The notes below the pieces were generated by a model. That model did no database searches. It saw nothing but the letters and a program-made list of their open reading frames with translations, and was not told the origin of the DNA. From Arcanobacterium_A hippocoleae_A (GTDB lineage Bacteria; Actinomycetota; Actinomycetes; Actinomycetales; Actinomycetaceae), in NCBI GenBank assembly GCA_040360365.1, contig CP136412.1: DNA of 64,000 nucleotides; one strand, 5' to 3'. The translations under genes were made by a program, and so were the position numbers. Below are positions 31,028 to 42,218 of this stretch, piece by piece. The stretch's first letter is position 1, and every line of letters begins with the position of its first letter.

Positions 31028-31109
31028 TGCTCCCGGAGGGACTCGAACCCTCATGCTTTTCAGCGCAGCATTTTGAGTGCTGTGTGTCTACCGATTTCAC
31101 CACAGGAGC
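31028..31109 (-). tRNA. tRNA-Leu (anticodon CAA)
   Basis: An 82-nt cloverleaf on the minus strand: acceptor stem GCTCCTG / CGGGAGC, D arm GGTGAAATCGGTAGACAC, anticodon stem-loop CAGCA-CTCAAAA-TGCTG, variable arm GCGCTGAAAAGCAT of the length expected for a class II tRNA, and T arm GAGGGTTCGAGTCCCTC. The 3' CCA is not encoded. It sits between pdtaR and pyk. Confidence 0.92.
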
Positions 31110-31364
31110 ATACCTGACTTTCAAAGTATACAATTTGTGAAAGCCAGGAGCAATTTTCGTACTAGTGCGAGTTATAGCTCACATATTCCGGATTCACTCA
31201 TATTCACATTCACATATTCCACGTATAATCTCATGATTTCCGAATTTATGAATTACCGCTGCGGTTCTCAGCTGAAAATATCAGCGAAAAACCGCAACTG
31301 AAACCTGCAATTCCAACTCGAATTCTATTTTCGACCCAGCTATTTTACAGCTGCCCTATCATAA

Positions 31365-32791
31365 TTAATCATGATGAATTACTGTTTCACCCATTTTGTG
31401 AATTCGAATCGTGTTTGTGGAACCCACTTTCCCTGGCGGCATACCGCAGATAATCACCACTCGGTCACCTTCCACAGCCATATTTTTCTCCCGCAAAATA
31501 TGATCGACCTGATCAACCATATCATCGGTATGTTTCACCTCAGGAACAAGTAAAGACTGCACACCCCAAGTCAGCGCAAGCTGCTCACGCACATCTTCCG
31601 AAGGAGTAAATACCAAAAGCGGAATCCGTGCCCGCAAACGCGCCATCCGGCGTGCCGTCTGACCAGATTGCGTAAACACACTCAAATACTTCACACCGAG
31701 CGCTTCGCCGATATCCATTGCCGAGCGGGTAATCACCCCATTGCGGGTTCGATGTAAGTTCGCGAGTTTCGGAATGGACTCAAGTCCGCGTTCCTCAGTA
31801 AATTCAATAATTGAAGCCATTGTCTGAACACAGCGCACCGGATATTTACCGACGGAAGTCTCCCGGAAAGCATCACTGCATCAGCGCCATCCAAAATTGC
31901 GTTCGCACAATCGGAAGTTTCAGCACGGGTCGGCGTCGGGGAATTAATCATCGACTCAAGGACCTGAGTTGCCACAATCACCGGCTTTGCATAGCGGCGT
32001 GCAATATTGATTGCCCGCTTTTGCACCATCGGCACCTGTTCCAGCGGAAGCTCCACACCCAAATCACCGCGGGCAACCATAAAACCGTCGAATTCTTGAA
32101 TCAAATCCTCAAGCACTTCCACAGCCTGCGGCTTCTCAATCTTCGCGATTACCGGAATACGTCTGCCGACCTTATCCATAATTTCATGCACGTCGTTTGC
32201 ATCTTCCGGAGAGCGGACAAAAGACAATGCAACCAAATCACATCCGTAATCAAGACCCCACTCAAGATCAATCTTATCTTTTTCCGAAAGAGCGGGAACC
32301 GATACTGCCACGCCGGGCAGATTCACACCTTTATGATCAGAAACAGTACCGCCGATAATCACTTCCGTATTTACCGTGCTGCCCTCAACGGAAACTACAC
32401 GCACCTGCACCTTACCGTCGTCAATGAGAATCGTATCTCCAGGATGACAATCTTGCGGCAACGCTTTGTGCGTAGTTGAAACCAGTTCCTTATCGCCGGG
32501 AACATCATCAGTAGTGATTGCGAAACGGTCGCCGGTTTCAAGCAGTACCGGACCATTCGCAAATTTCCCTAAACGAATCTTCGGACCTTGCAAATCAACA
32601 AGAACCGCCACTGGAGTATCAAGCTCTGCTGCAGCTTCCCGAACCCAATCAATCCGCTCCTCATGCTCAGCATGTGTGCCATGTGAAGCGTTTATTCGTG
32701 CCACGTTCATTCCAGCGCGCACAAGACTAAGAATATCTTCCTTAGTGCTTACCGCCGGACCTAAAGTACATACAATCTTTGCTCTGCGCAT
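31365..32791 (-). CDS. pyk: Pyruvate kinase
   Basis: Last step of glycolysis: phosphoenolpyruvate and ADP to pyruvate and ATP. Starts MRRAKIVCTLGPAV; shows GMNVARINASHG, the B-domain insertion, the active-site region VIAKIEKPQAVE (catalytic Lys), GFMVARGDLGVEL, PVIVATQVLESM, and the C-terminal allosteric domain. The frame breaks at CCC 31862-31864; one G added in the mRNA restores DAVMLSGETSVGKYPVRCVQTM. About 475 residues, the usual length. The 31110-31364 gap holds no gene. Confidence 0.93.
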
Positions 32792-32800
32792 AGTTTTATC

Positions 32801-33742
32801 TTAACCTATCGAGTAACGTTTCTCAGCCTCAGCCAATGCTGCCGCTGTTTTTTCTGCAGAAACTTCCGTATTTTCCTCAATTGGCTGAATATATATTCCC
32901 GCCAATTCCGGATTCAGCGCAACGCGCTTCGCATAAACCGCATATACCACTGCAGCCGCCGCAAACACGATTATTGAAGTCCACACGTTTAAGCGTAATC
33001 CGGCAATAATCTGGGCATCATCAATCCGCAGTGCTTCAATCCAGACCCGCCCAAGTGTGTAATACATGATATAAACCAGCATTAACCGGCCGCCGTCGAG
33101 CTTAAATCTGCGCTGCAGGAAAACCAAAATCACCGCTCCGGCAAAACACCAAAGCGCCTCATAGAGGAAAGTCGGATGGAAAGTAGTACCTGCCGGATAA
33201 CCGCCAACAATATTCTCCGGAGAAATTTCAAGCGCCCACGGCAGATTCGTCGGCATCCCATACAGCTCTTGATTGAAGTAGTTTCCAAAACGGCCAATCC
33301 CCTGTGCAACAAGAAGTGCAGGTGCAACAGCATCGGCAAACGCACCGACACGCAAATTCCGTTTATGCAGTACGATAGCGGCCGCAGCTGCACCGAAAGC
33401 AATACCGCCCCAAATTCCAAGTCCGCCTTCCCAAATCCGCAGAATTTTGCTCAAATCTCCATTTTCACCAAAATAAGGATCCGGCGAAGTCACCACATGA
33501 TAAATCCGTGCACCAATAATGCCAATCAAAACTGCCCAAGTACCAGCATCAATCGTAATTTCCGCCGGCCCGCCTGCACGCCGATAACGCCGATCAGTCC
33601 ACCAGAGCGCCGCAATAATTCCAAGGAGAATTGCAAGCGCATAAAAACGAATCTGCAGCGGTCCGAGATGAACCGAATTCACCGCTGGCGACGGAATTGA
33701 AATCGGTAAAATCATGTTCACCGAATTAAAACTAATAGACAT
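32801..33742 (-). CDS. lgt: Prolipoprotein diacylglyceryl transferase
   Basis: Transfers diacylglycerol from phosphatidylglycerol to the lipobox cysteine of prolipoproteins in the membrane. It has seven predicted membrane helices and the signature GRFGNYFNQELYG, with H.TFLYEALWC and GRVWIEALRIDDAQ in later loops. 313 residues with no frame break. It is followed by pyk 9 bp downstream on the same strand, so the two are likely co-transcribed. Confidence 0.92.
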   Translation of the reverse strand: MSISFNSVNMILPISIPSPAVNSVHLGPLQIRFYALAILLGIIAALWWTDRRYRRAGGPAEITIDAGTWAVLIGIIGARIYHVVTSPDPYFGENGDLSKILRIWEGGLGIWGGIAFGAAAAAIVLHKRNLRVGAFADAVAPALLVAQGIGRFGNYFNQELYGMPTNLPWALEISPENIVGGYPAGTTFHPTFLYEALWCFAGAVILVFLQRRFKLDGGRLMLVYIMYYTLGRVWIEALRIDDAQIIAGLRLNVWTSIIVFAAAAVVYAVYAKRVALNPELAGIYIQPIEENTEVSAEKTAAALAEAEKRYSIG

Positions 33743-34100
33743 ATTTCTGCCTTAAATCTGCCCTAAATTGATTTTCTTTCCATTCCAGATTTTATATTCC
33801 AGACTTCATTCCATACTTTACACATGCCGGATACCGCGGCGTCAGCACTAATCACCAATTGAGAGTAACATATCCTCTCGTTTTCCGATTCATTCATGCT
33901 GAACTTTAATTCACTGCTCCCGGATTCGAATCGCCGCTCTCAGCTTCGAAAGTTCCGTTCGAAAATATTCGCTGTATTTTTCTGCGCTTCTGCGCTTTTC
34001 TGTATCTTGGCCGTTTAGCTGTTCGCCTATTTTGCTTACTCGTTACTTTTTACCCGGTTATATTATGTATATTATTCGTCAGTCATTCCGGCTTCTTAAC
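33743..34100. other. Intergenic region between the FKBP gene and lgt
   Basis: No supported gene, RNA or strong hairpin. It is T-rich on the plus strand between 33980 and 34080. trpA/trpB, often next to lgt in actinobacteria, are absent. Confidence 0.5.
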
Positions 34101-34976
34101 TCATTCTGCAATTTTTGCAAGTAAGTCCACTACTGCCAGCAAATCTTTATCTCCATGTGCCGAACTGGCAGGAATCCCAATCAGCACACGCGAACCAATC
34201 CGCTGATCAACAATTCCCTGCCGCATCCCGGAAAAAATTTCTTTCGTATTGATAATAGCCGGCTTTTTTCGAGATATGTGTTTTCGACGATATTACCGTC
34301 ATAATCTATCAAAAGATAGTTCGCATAAACTGAATTCCCGTCGGCAATTTGATCGCCCTTTCCGGAAATCAAATTGTGAGTTTTTACAATCGCCGGCGGC
34401 TCACCGCGAGTTACGATTTGCGGCAAAAGTTCCGAACTGTTATTTACAATCGGATTTCCGGGCCAACCGCGCGGCTGAATATGCACTCCGGCAATCTTTG
34501 TTGGAAGCAAATCTACAACTACAATTTCAGCAGTATTCTGCTCCGGAGATGTTTTCAGATAGGCAGTTCGCGAACCAATCTTTTGCCCAATGATTGCGGG
34601 CGCTAAATCACCCAAATCTTTCTCCGCAGCAGTAAGCGCAACCACCTGTGAAAGATTATTATCCTCCAGGACTCTCCCGGAGAATAGTTAAAAGAAGAAG
34701 CGCGGTACAAAACCTGGCTGCCGGCCGCAATCTTCGGACCAAAACCGGAAATAAGTACCTGCACCCCATCTTTCTTCGGCAACGTACCCTGCACATTGAG
34801 TGTGACCGGCGCCCCTAAGGCGCCGAAAGTTTCTATTGAAAAGTGCTGACGTTCAGTTCGGAAATTTCCGAATAGCCCAAAGATAATACTCAGAAAAAAC
34901 CGAGAAAAAGCGCCGCGGTGATAACAGTGAAATACTGTTTGCGGCTGCCGTATTTCAAATTTTTTGCACTATTCAC
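34101..34976 (-). CDS. Membrane-anchored FKBP-type peptidyl-prolyl isomerase (three frame breaks)
   Basis: Probable extracytoplasmic proline isomerase. Reconstructed start GTG 34976, overlapping the pafA stop (ATGTGA). One N-terminal membrane helix (QYFTVITAALFLGFFLSIIFGL), then two FKBP-like repeats. The second has LLPQIVTRGEPPAI, VYANYLLIDYDGNIVENTY, IFSGMRQGIVDQRIGSRVLIGIPASSAHG and a terminal LLAVVDLLAKIAE. Each of three breaks is repaired by one base: A6 at 34894-34899, CCC at 34676-34678 and T6 at 34264-34269. An FKBP gene commonly follows pafA in actinobacteria, which supports the call. Three corrections in one gene leave a real pseudogene possible. Confidence 0.75.
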
Positions 34977-36379
34977 ATTCCCTCCATTTCCGCAATCAGT
35001 GAAAGCACTTCCGCGTTCTCGGCAGCAAAAGGATCTTTCAAAGTCACACTCTGTGTACTTTCACTATTTATCAGTTTCAGATTCTGCCAGTCAGCAAAAT
35101 AATCTTTCCGCGCATCCATCGCAGCAGCAATAAAATCGCCGCGTATTTTCGCTCGTGTCGTTTGCGGCGGAATTGCCTGCGCGACCTGAATCAATTTCGG
35201 GTCGAGAAAACGTTTCAATATCCCGTTTGTTTCAAGCGACGGACGTAAACCTCCGGCAGTTATATCGTGCCACGCTAAATCAATCCGAGCCAGCCGTAAA
35301 TCATCCCAACCGCAGCTGAGACGCTCTCGATATTTTTCGAGCAGCTGATATTTTGCAATCCACTCGATTTCTGTTTCGATTATTTTGTACGTTTCAGTTT
35401 CAAGCGCCCGCAATGCACGTTCCCAAAGTTCAAAAGCATAACGACGGGTTTCGTCAAGTTGGGCGAACCAGCCTTCCGCAGCATATACTTCACAAACTTT
35501 CTCATAATATGCCTGCTGAATTTGCAGCGACGAAATTTTTCCGCCCGCACTCAGCTCAATATTGGCTTTCCCTTTCAAATCACGCGCTGTTTGGCGAATT
35601 GCACTAATTGGGTATGCGAGTGTGAAATCCGGAAAACGGGCGCCGCTTTCCAGCACATTCAGCACTGCTTCGGTCATTGTGATTTTCAGTGCAGCAGTTG
35701 CTTCGCACATATTGCTATCACCAACAATCACATGCATCCGACGGTAGAGTTCAGCATCGCCATGCGGTTCATCGCGGGTATTTACCATCGGACGCGAACG
35801 GGTGGAAGAATTCGAAACCGCGTCGAAAGTATGTGCGGCACGCTGTGAGATTTCAAAACGCGCCGCGCGAATCTGCTCCCGGCCTGGAAATAAATATCCG
35901 GCTCCAACCAGAATTTGCCGGGTAACAAAGAACGGAATCAGTGATTCTGCCCGTGCCCGATAATCACGGCGGCGGCGAAGCAAATAGTTCTCGTGACATC
36001 CGAACGAGTTACCGGCATAATCGTGGTTCTTTTTAAAAAGATGAATTTCTCCTGGAATTCCCTTTTCGGCAAGCTGCTGGTTTGTGTGTGCTGCCATCTG
36101 TGCAAATATCTCATCTCCGGCGCGGTCATTGACCAGCAGATCAGAAAGAGCGTCACATTCTGCGGTAGCGTATTCAGGGTGCGCCCCCACGTCAAGATAG
36201 AGCCGTGCCCCATTGGGAAGAAACGCATTAGTAGAACGATGCGTTTTAACTATCGGTTCGAACAGAAATTGTGCCGCGTCTTCCGCATCAAGCGGCGGAA
36301 TCTTCCCCTGCGTAGAAGCACAGGTGATTCCGTATTCCGTCTCAATTCCAAAAATCCGTTTCGGCAGCGGCGTGCTCAC
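34973..36379 (-). CDS. pafA: Pup--protein ligase PafA
   Basis: Attaches the C-terminal glutamate of Pup to substrate lysines using ATP. A glutamine-synthetase-like fold with the start motif RIFGIETEYGI holding the ATP/Mg-binding Glu, GARLYLDVGAHPEYATAEC, SFGCHENYLLRRR, STRSRPMVNTRDEPH, and a small C-terminal PafA domain. 468 residues. It lacks the Dop loop found in its paralogue. The GTG start at 36379 overlaps the pup stop codon (CAGTGAGC), so pup and pafA are translationally coupled. No frame break. Confidence 0.93.
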   Translation of the reverse strand: MSTPLPKRIFGIETEYGITCASTQGKIPPLDAEDAAQFLFEPIVKTHRSTNAFLPNGARLYLDVGAHPEYATAECDALSDLLVNDRAGDEIFAQMAAHTNQQLAEKGIPGEIHLFKKNHDYAGNSFGCHENYLLRRRRDYRARAESLIPFFVTRQILVGAGYLFPGREQIRAARFEISQRAAHTFDAVSNSSTRSRPMVNTRDEPHGDAELYRRMHVIVGDSNMCEATAALKITMTEAVLNVLESGARFPDFTLAYPISAIRQTARDLKGKANIELSAGGKISSLQIQQAYYEKVCEVYAAEGWFAQLDETRRYAFELWERALRALETETYKIIETEIEWIAKYQLLEKYRERLSCGWDDLRLARIDLAWHDITAGGLRPSLETNGILKRFLDPKLIQVAQAIPPQTTRAKIRGDFIAAAMDARKDYFADWQNLKLINSESTQSVTLKDPFAAENAEVLSLIAEMEGM

Positions 36380-36564
36380 TGTCCGCCCTTCTGCACGAAC
36401 CCTTGGACAAATGACTGCGCATTCGTTTCGAGCAAAGAGTCAATATCTGCAAGTAGGCCTGCAACATTAAAAGTCTGCTTTTGGTTCTGTGCTTGCGGGA
36501 GTTCTTGAGTTTGCGGCTGCTCTTGCAGCGGTCGCTGCGGTTGTTTGAAAATCTGATCAGCCAT
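36376..36564 (-). CDS. pup: Prokaryotic ubiquitin-like protein Pup
   Basis: A 62-residue, Gln-rich, disordered protein (MADQIFKQPQRPLQEQ...) ending FVQGFVQKGGQ. The C-terminal GGQ must be deamidated to GGE by Dop before ligation. The coiled-coil region LLADIDSLLETNAQSFVQGF is the ARC/Mpa-binding helix. ATG 36564 has AGGAG about 13 nt upstream. It lies directly upstream of pafA and 87 bp downstream of dop. Confidence 0.93.
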   Translation of the reverse strand: MADQIFKQPQRPLQEQPQTQELPQAQNQKQTFNVAGLLADIDSLLETNAQSFVQGFVQKGGQ

Positions 36565-36651
36565 AACAGTCTGTCTTCTCCTTTTGTTTTTCATTACTTG
36601 AAATAACGCATCGTGTTTAATTTATCTAAAACCAATGTGTATCTAAATCTA

Positions 36652-38335
36652 CTATCTTTCATTTTCGTAATCTGCCTGGCAGGTGTACCGGGAAATTTCT
36701 CGCTGTGAATCCGGCAAATACGAGTGCAGAAATTCTGCAGCTGTTTTACTTTTTCCAGCAGCGCACTTACTTGTGCTTTTGTTCCCGCAAACGGATCGCG
36801 CAGCGGCAGCCGCAGCAGATTTTTGCTTCAGATAAGTCAAATACCACGCTGGTCCAAGCGGCACTTGCAATCTCATCCCCGAACTTTTGAATCAGCTTTC
36901 CCCGCAGATAGGCACGTGTAGATTCAGGCGGATTCGTAACCGCCCACTGCACTGTATTATCGTCAAAAAGTGTCTCAACTTGCCCAAGTGAGATCAGCTT
37001 TTGCGCAAGCGAACGCTCTGGACGCAAATCGTGCCATTGTAAATCGAAAGCCCGCAAATGCGCATCATCCCAAGCGAAATTTCCGCGTTCACGCAGAGTT
37101 TCCAACGTCAAATATTTTGCCGCCCATTCAACTTTCCGCGCAGCTCGTGATAAATCTGAGCGGAGTGCATCGAGCACTTCCTGCCAGACCGTTAAAATTT
37201 CCTGGGTGTCAAAATCTGGTTCGCCGCGGCAATTAATTGCTTCACGGACAACATCAAGGTAAACCTGCTGAATATCAATCGCTGTCAGCACTGAACCGTC
37301 GTGCATATCCAAACCTTTACGCAGCGAAACATCATGGGAGACTTCCCAAGTTGCAGCGACGGCATCATATAAAAGCAGCGAATCGAGTTCGAGCGGAATT
37401 TCTGCCGATTCAAGCAGCCAAAGTACCAGTGAAGTAGTGCCGACTTTGAGCAGGTTCGAGTAATCAAACTGGTTCGCATCACCGCCAATCACATGCAGCC
37501 GCCGATATTTATGTGCGAATGTGTGCGGTTCATCGCGAGTATTGATAATCGGACGGTTAAAGGTAGTTTCAATCCCGACTGTGTTTTCGACATAGTCTGC
37601 CCGCTGTGAAATTTGAAATCCGGGATATTGTGACTGCTGCCCAAGCCCAACCCGTCCAGCGCCGCAAAGAATTGGGCGGGTAACAAAAAACGGAGTGAGA
37701 TAGCGAACTATATCTGTGAAATCGACCCGCCGTGAAAGCAAATAATTTTCGTGGGTACCGTATGCCGCTCCTTTCCCGTCTGTATTGTTCTTGTAGATTG
37801 CGTAATTCTGCCCTTTTTGTGCAAGAAGTTCCATTGCTTCGCGGGCAATAAAATCGCCGGCACGATCCCAAAGTACCGCTTCGCGCGGATTCGCAGCTTC
37901 CGGAGCAGAATACTCCGGATGTGCATGATCTACATAAAGCCGCGCGCCATTTGTTAATACTGTATTGGTAGTGGCAGTATTTTGCAGCTCGGCGGCAGCT
38001 GAACGGCGGATTGCGACCAGATTTGGAATCCCGTGAATGTTGGGATTGGCAGGAATCTTGACGGAATCTCCAGAAGGCGCCGGAATATTAGGATTATCGG
38101 TCAGCTGCGACGGATGTGCAGCGTGACGTTCGATTCGGTAGCCGCGCGCATCATTTAACGGATCTTCACCCGCATAATCCCAGCGGATTTTCCGATTTGT
38201 GAAAGCCGCACTTCCTGCTTGCGCATAGGCAGTAACGAAATCAGATGATAAATCCAGCGGACTGGTTTTGGGATTATCTATATCAAGAATTCCCCATTCA
38301 GTCTCTAACCCGATAATACGGGATTTAATATCCAT
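36652..38335 (-). CDS. dop: Pup deamidase/depupylase Dop (two frame breaks)
   Basis: Deamidates Pup and removes it from substrates. Starts IIGLETEWGIL and contains the Dop loop (IRWDYAGEDPLNDARGYRIE), which separates Dop from PafA. It shows GARLYVDHAHPEYSAPEA, AYGTHENYLLSRR and TFNRPIINTRDEPH. Two T5 runs (36820-36824 and 36750-36754) each need one more base. The C-terminus then reads NLLRLPLRDPFAGTKAQ, then VSALLEKSKTAAEFL and ends DYENER at 36652, matching the conserved Dop tail. About 561 residues. Lies between ARC/Mpa and pup, as in other actinobacteria. Confidence 0.9.
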
Positions 38336-38467
38336 ATTTCTTGAATCCCTTTACTTCAGCTATTCCCAGCAATACCTGCGCCAATATTTTCAGCTTCCTG
38401 AGGTTTCCGCATTCTCATTGCAGCAGGCGTGTTCCGACATTACATATCTGCGTTTCGGAAGCACAAT

Positions 38468-40094
38468 TTAAACATGCGCAATCCGCTCTACTGAAACAAT
38501 TCTTCCTGAGCTCAGCCGGCCATTCACCCGCGCCCACTCATCCGGATTCGAAATCTGTGCAATATCTTCATTTTGTGAAATTTCTTCAGCAATCGCCGCA
38601 TTCATCTGTTTACTTGTAATACCGGACGCACCGTTTTTCAAGAAATCTTTAATCGCAAACTTTTTTGCCCGATCCACGATTGCGGCAATCATTGCGCCGG
38701 AAACTAAATCTGCCGCATAGAGCGTTTCCTGATACCCATTTTCGTACCGCAAATTCAAAAACCGATTCTCCTCGCTGCGGGCAAACAGCTGTTCAACCGC
38801 ATTTTCCGCAATCCGGGAAACTGCTGCTTCGCGTGTGCCTCCGCCAATCTCTGCAGCATGAATCGGCAAATCCGGAGTGAGATATTTGCGCATAATATCG
38901 AGTGCGTCCGCTTTATTCGGGCGCTCAATCCGAATCTTCACATCAAGTCTTCCTGCCCGTAAAATTGCCGGGTCAATCATATCTTCGCGGTTTGAAGCCC
39001 CGATTACGATTACATTATTTAATGCTTCCACGCCGTCAATTTCAGCAAGCAGCTGCGGAACTACTGTGGTTTCCACATCGGAAGACACACCGGAGCCGCG
39101 AGTACGGAAAAGTGCTTCCATTTCGTCAAAGAAAATTACGACGGGAATTCCCAAAGCTGCACGGTCGCGTGCACGTGCGAATATTTCCCGAATCTGCCGT
39201 TCGGTCTCGCCAACATATTTGTCAAGCAGCTGCGGACCTTTAATATTCAGAAAGTATGCACGCTGGCGGGAAGCCGCTGCCGATTCTTTCCCTGTGCCGG
39301 CGGGGCTGCTTTCATTTCGCTTATTTTTCTGCGAATTTGCGCTAAAGCTTTTTGCGCGAGCGAAGTCGCAATTGCTTTCGCAATCAGTGTTTTTCCGCAG
39401 CCGGGAGGTCCGTAAAGAAGCACTCCCTTTGGCGGACGCAATCCGTATTCACGATAAAGTTCCGGCTGTTCAAACGGAAGTTCCACAGTATCTTTAATCT
39501 GTTCAATTTGTGTTTGCAAACCGCCGATATCACTGTATGAAACATCCGGTACCTGTTCAAGCAGCAAATGTTCGATATCCGGACGTTCAAGAAGCTCGTA
39601 TCCGAAACCATTTGCAGCATCAACCAGAAGTAAATCTCCCACACGCACATTCTGGTCACGCAGCCGCCCGGCAAGGCGAATTACCCGTTCATCATCAGGA
39701 TGCAGCGCAGCCAGCACCCGATCTTTTCCTAGTAAAAGCTTTACCGCTGCGGTTTGTCCAACACGTTCATAGGCGCCCGCCCCCACCACTACAAGCTGTT
39801 CATTCAGCAATAGTTCCTGACCGGGCTTGAGATTTCCAATCGGCACAAGTTCCGAAACATTGAGTGACATTTTTCGCCCGCCAACCATCGCTACTACGGT
39901 GCGTTTGAGTTGATTTGCGGAAATGAAAATACCGAAAGATCCAGGCGGGCGCGTCAGCAAATCAAGCTGGGTTCCCATCTCTTGAATTTTTTCTGCGCTT
40001 CCTGCAAGCCTTTTGCAAGTTTTGCATTTTTCGCTTCGAGCTGCAGCACTAAACTTTGTATCTCGAATGTGTCTCCCTGATTAGTTTCAGGCAT
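38468..40094 (-). CDS. arc: ARC/Mpa proteasome-associated AAA ATPase (two frame breaks)
   Basis: Hexameric unfoldase that binds Pup through an N-terminal coiled coil (IQSLVLQLEAKNAKLAKGLQ). Two OB domains follow, then the AAA module with Walker A GPPGCGKTLIAKA, GPQLLDKYVGETERQIREIF, Walker B VVIFFDEMEALF and sensor GASNRED. ATG 40094 has AAGGAG upstream and overlaps the trmI stop. Breaks at T6 39987-39992 and CCC 39290-39292 are each fixed by one base. The protein ends SSGRIVSVERIAHV soon after NPDEWARVNG. It lacks the C-terminal extension with the QYL tail that docks Mpa onto the 20S proteasome. Confidence 0.88.
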
Positions 40095-41232
40095 CAGTAT
40101 CTCCTTCAGCCGCTCCGGAAAGATTAGCAGCTTTTGCTTCGCGGATTTCTTTACGTGCGCGATAACGCGCTTCATCCCGCGCCGCTAATTCGGCTGTAAT
40201 CTGTGCTTGGATTCGCGCACTAACCTCCCCCTTGCCAGACTCCCCAGTTGCTTCAATGTCTGCGCGCTGCGCCACATCACGGCGGACTTTGCGAAGTTTC
40301 TTTGCCGCAATCGGACGTTCAGCCAGCTCTGATTTTTCCCAGTCCAAGGCTTCGCTATGTGCAAGCGGAGCCGGTCGGCGTTTGGGAACAAGCGGTTCGC
40401 ATCCGCGGGCAATCCTGCGCGCTGTAACCAGGAATCCGGTATGCGCAACCATTCGATGATCTGGACGTACCGCAAGCCCGTCCAAATGCCATGTCCGGAG
40501 CATCGTCTCGTTTGCTTCCGGTTCGGTAAAACACAGCGAATCGCGCAGTTCTTCAACAAAACGCGACATTTGAGTGGTGGTGGCAACATACGCCAAAATC
40601 ACACCGCCGTCGGCAAGCGCATGGGCAGCAGCGGAAATATTTTCCCAAGGCGCAAGCATATCAAGTATTATCCGGTCAGCACTTTGCTCCGATAAATCAA
40701 ATAAAACTGACTGAAGTTCACCAAGTTTTATCTCCCACGGCGGTAGTTGCGGCCCATACCACGATTCCACATTTCCTTGCGCAATCTCTGCAAATTCCGG
40801 CCGCCGCTCCACCGAAATAAGGTGTCCGTTCATGCCGACGGCAGCGAGCAGCGAAATTGCCAAAGCACCTGAACCAAGTCCGGCTTCCACAACACGCGCA
40901 CCGGGGAAAACATCTGCCTGGTGGATAATTTGCCCGGCATCTTTCGGGTAAACTACTGTGGCTCCGCGCGGCATTGAAAGCACATAATCACTGATCAGCG
41001 GACGCATTGCCTGCAGACGATGTCCGTTTTCCGCTTCAAAAACGTAACCTTCCGGCTTGCCGATTAAAACATCGTGCCGAAAGTTTCCGCGCTGTGACTG
41101 GAAAAATCCGCCGCGACGCAAAGTTGTAGTGTACTTGCGTCCTTTCGTGTCGGTTAGTTGTACACGTTCTCCGGCACGAAACGGTCCGCGCCGCCGATCT
41201 GCGCCGAGTGGGTGTGGATAAGCTTCATTCAT
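40087..41232 (-). CDS. trmI: tRNA (adenine-58-N1)-methyltransferase TrmI
   Basis: S-adenosylmethionine-dependent methylation of A58 in the tRNA T loop. N-terminal beta domain (FRAGERVQLTDTKGRKYTTTL), SAM-binding ARVVEAGLGSGALAISLL, acidic motif HLISVERRPEFAE and RIILDMLAPWE. 381 residues, including a charged C-terminal tail rich in Lys/Ala/Glu beyond the catalytic domain. Directly upstream of and overlapping the ARC/Mpa gene, the usual actinobacterial arrangement. Confidence 0.9.
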   Translation of the reverse strand: MNEAYPHPLGADRRRGPFRAGERVQLTDTKGRKYTTTLRRGGFFQSQRGNFRHDVLIGKPEGYVFEAENGHRLQAMRPLISDYVLSMPRGATVVYPKDAGQIIHQADVFPGARVVEAGLGSGALAISLLAAVGMNGHLISVERRPEFAEIAQGNVESWYGPQLPPWEIKLGELQSVLFDLSEQSADRIILDMLAPWENISAAAHALADGGVILAYVATTTQMSRFVEELRDSLCFTEPEANETMLRTWHLDGLAVRPDHRMVAHTGFLVTARRIARGCEPLVPKRRPAPLAHSEALDWEKSELAERPIAAKKLRKVRRDVAQRADIEATGESGKGEVSARIQAQITAELAARDEARYRARKEIREAKAANLSGAAEGDTDA

Positions 41233-41289
41233 ACGTTTATTCTATCGGTCACCTCGCATTTCAATAAGGCAGCAAGGTACGGTAGGAGC

Positions 41290-42119
41290 ATGAACACATA
41301 TCATGCTGCACTTTCCCTTCACGTGTGAACGATTTCCGCCAGTGCCCGTTAAAGTTTCGTTTTCGGGTAATCGATAAAATTGCGGAACCGCCCTCCGCGG
41401 CTGCTTTACGCGGCACGCTTGTACATTCCGTGCTGGAGCATTTATTTGATCTTCCTTATTATGAACGAACCGAAGCTAATGCGCAGGCTGCCCTCAGTAC
41501 CCGCTGGGAAGAGCTTGCCGCAAAAGACCAGCAGCTGCCGTCGATATTTGCCGCGGAAGCCGATTTTCAGGAATGGTTCGAAAGTGCCCGCCCACTGCTG
41601 ACCGCATATTTCAAAATGGAAAATCCGAAACGGCTTCAGCCAAAGGGACGCGAACAATTTGTGAACGCGGTTCTTCCGTCAGGTCTTGCAATACGCGGAG
41701 TCATTGACCGTCTCGACGCAGCCCCAAATGGCGATTTACGAATCGTAGATTATAAAACAGGCAAGTCTCCCCGCCCGGAGTATGCCAATCAGGCTCATTT
41801 TCAGATGAAGTTTTATGCGGCAGCGATATATTACGAACAGGGAATCCTTCCCAAACGCACCCAGCTTGTTTATCTTGGGAATCAACGTATTCTCACATTC
41901 GACCCAACCGAACAAGATGTGGACACCGTCACTTTTGAACTTGATTCTGCCTGGAACCAAATTCATGAACGTCTGATTTCCGCAAACTTTGAACCGCGAA
42001 CCGGTCCGCTTTGCAATTGGTGTCATTTTCAAAATATTTGTCCGGCTTTTGCGGGAATTGCACCTGAGATGGATGCCGACGGAGCAGAACAGCTGCTCAC
42101 AGCGAAACGCAGCAAATAA
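41290..42119 (+). CDS. RecB-family PD-(D/E)XK exonuclease-like protein
   Basis: Single-domain nuclease of the RecB/Cas4-like family. It shows LSPSRVNDFRQCPLKFRFRV, LRGTLVHSVLEHLFDLP, GVIDRLDAAPNGDLRIVDYKTGK (the D...(D)YK catalytic core), and a C-terminal Cys cluster (GPLCNWCHFQNICPAF) which, with the N-terminal CP, could hold a 4Fe-4S cluster. ATG 41290 has AGGAG adjacent. The frame breaks at CCC 41315-41317; one C added joins MNTYHAALSPS to the rest. About 276 residues. Divergent from trmI, matching Rv2118c/Rv2119. Confidence 0.85.
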
Positions 42120-42218
42120 ACTTTCGATGCGGCTTCTTGCCGTATGCTCCGCAGCAGATTTGATTTGCATCACGAATAATATCCAAAAGGATTGGCGCGA
42201 AAGCACAGCTGCATCTTA

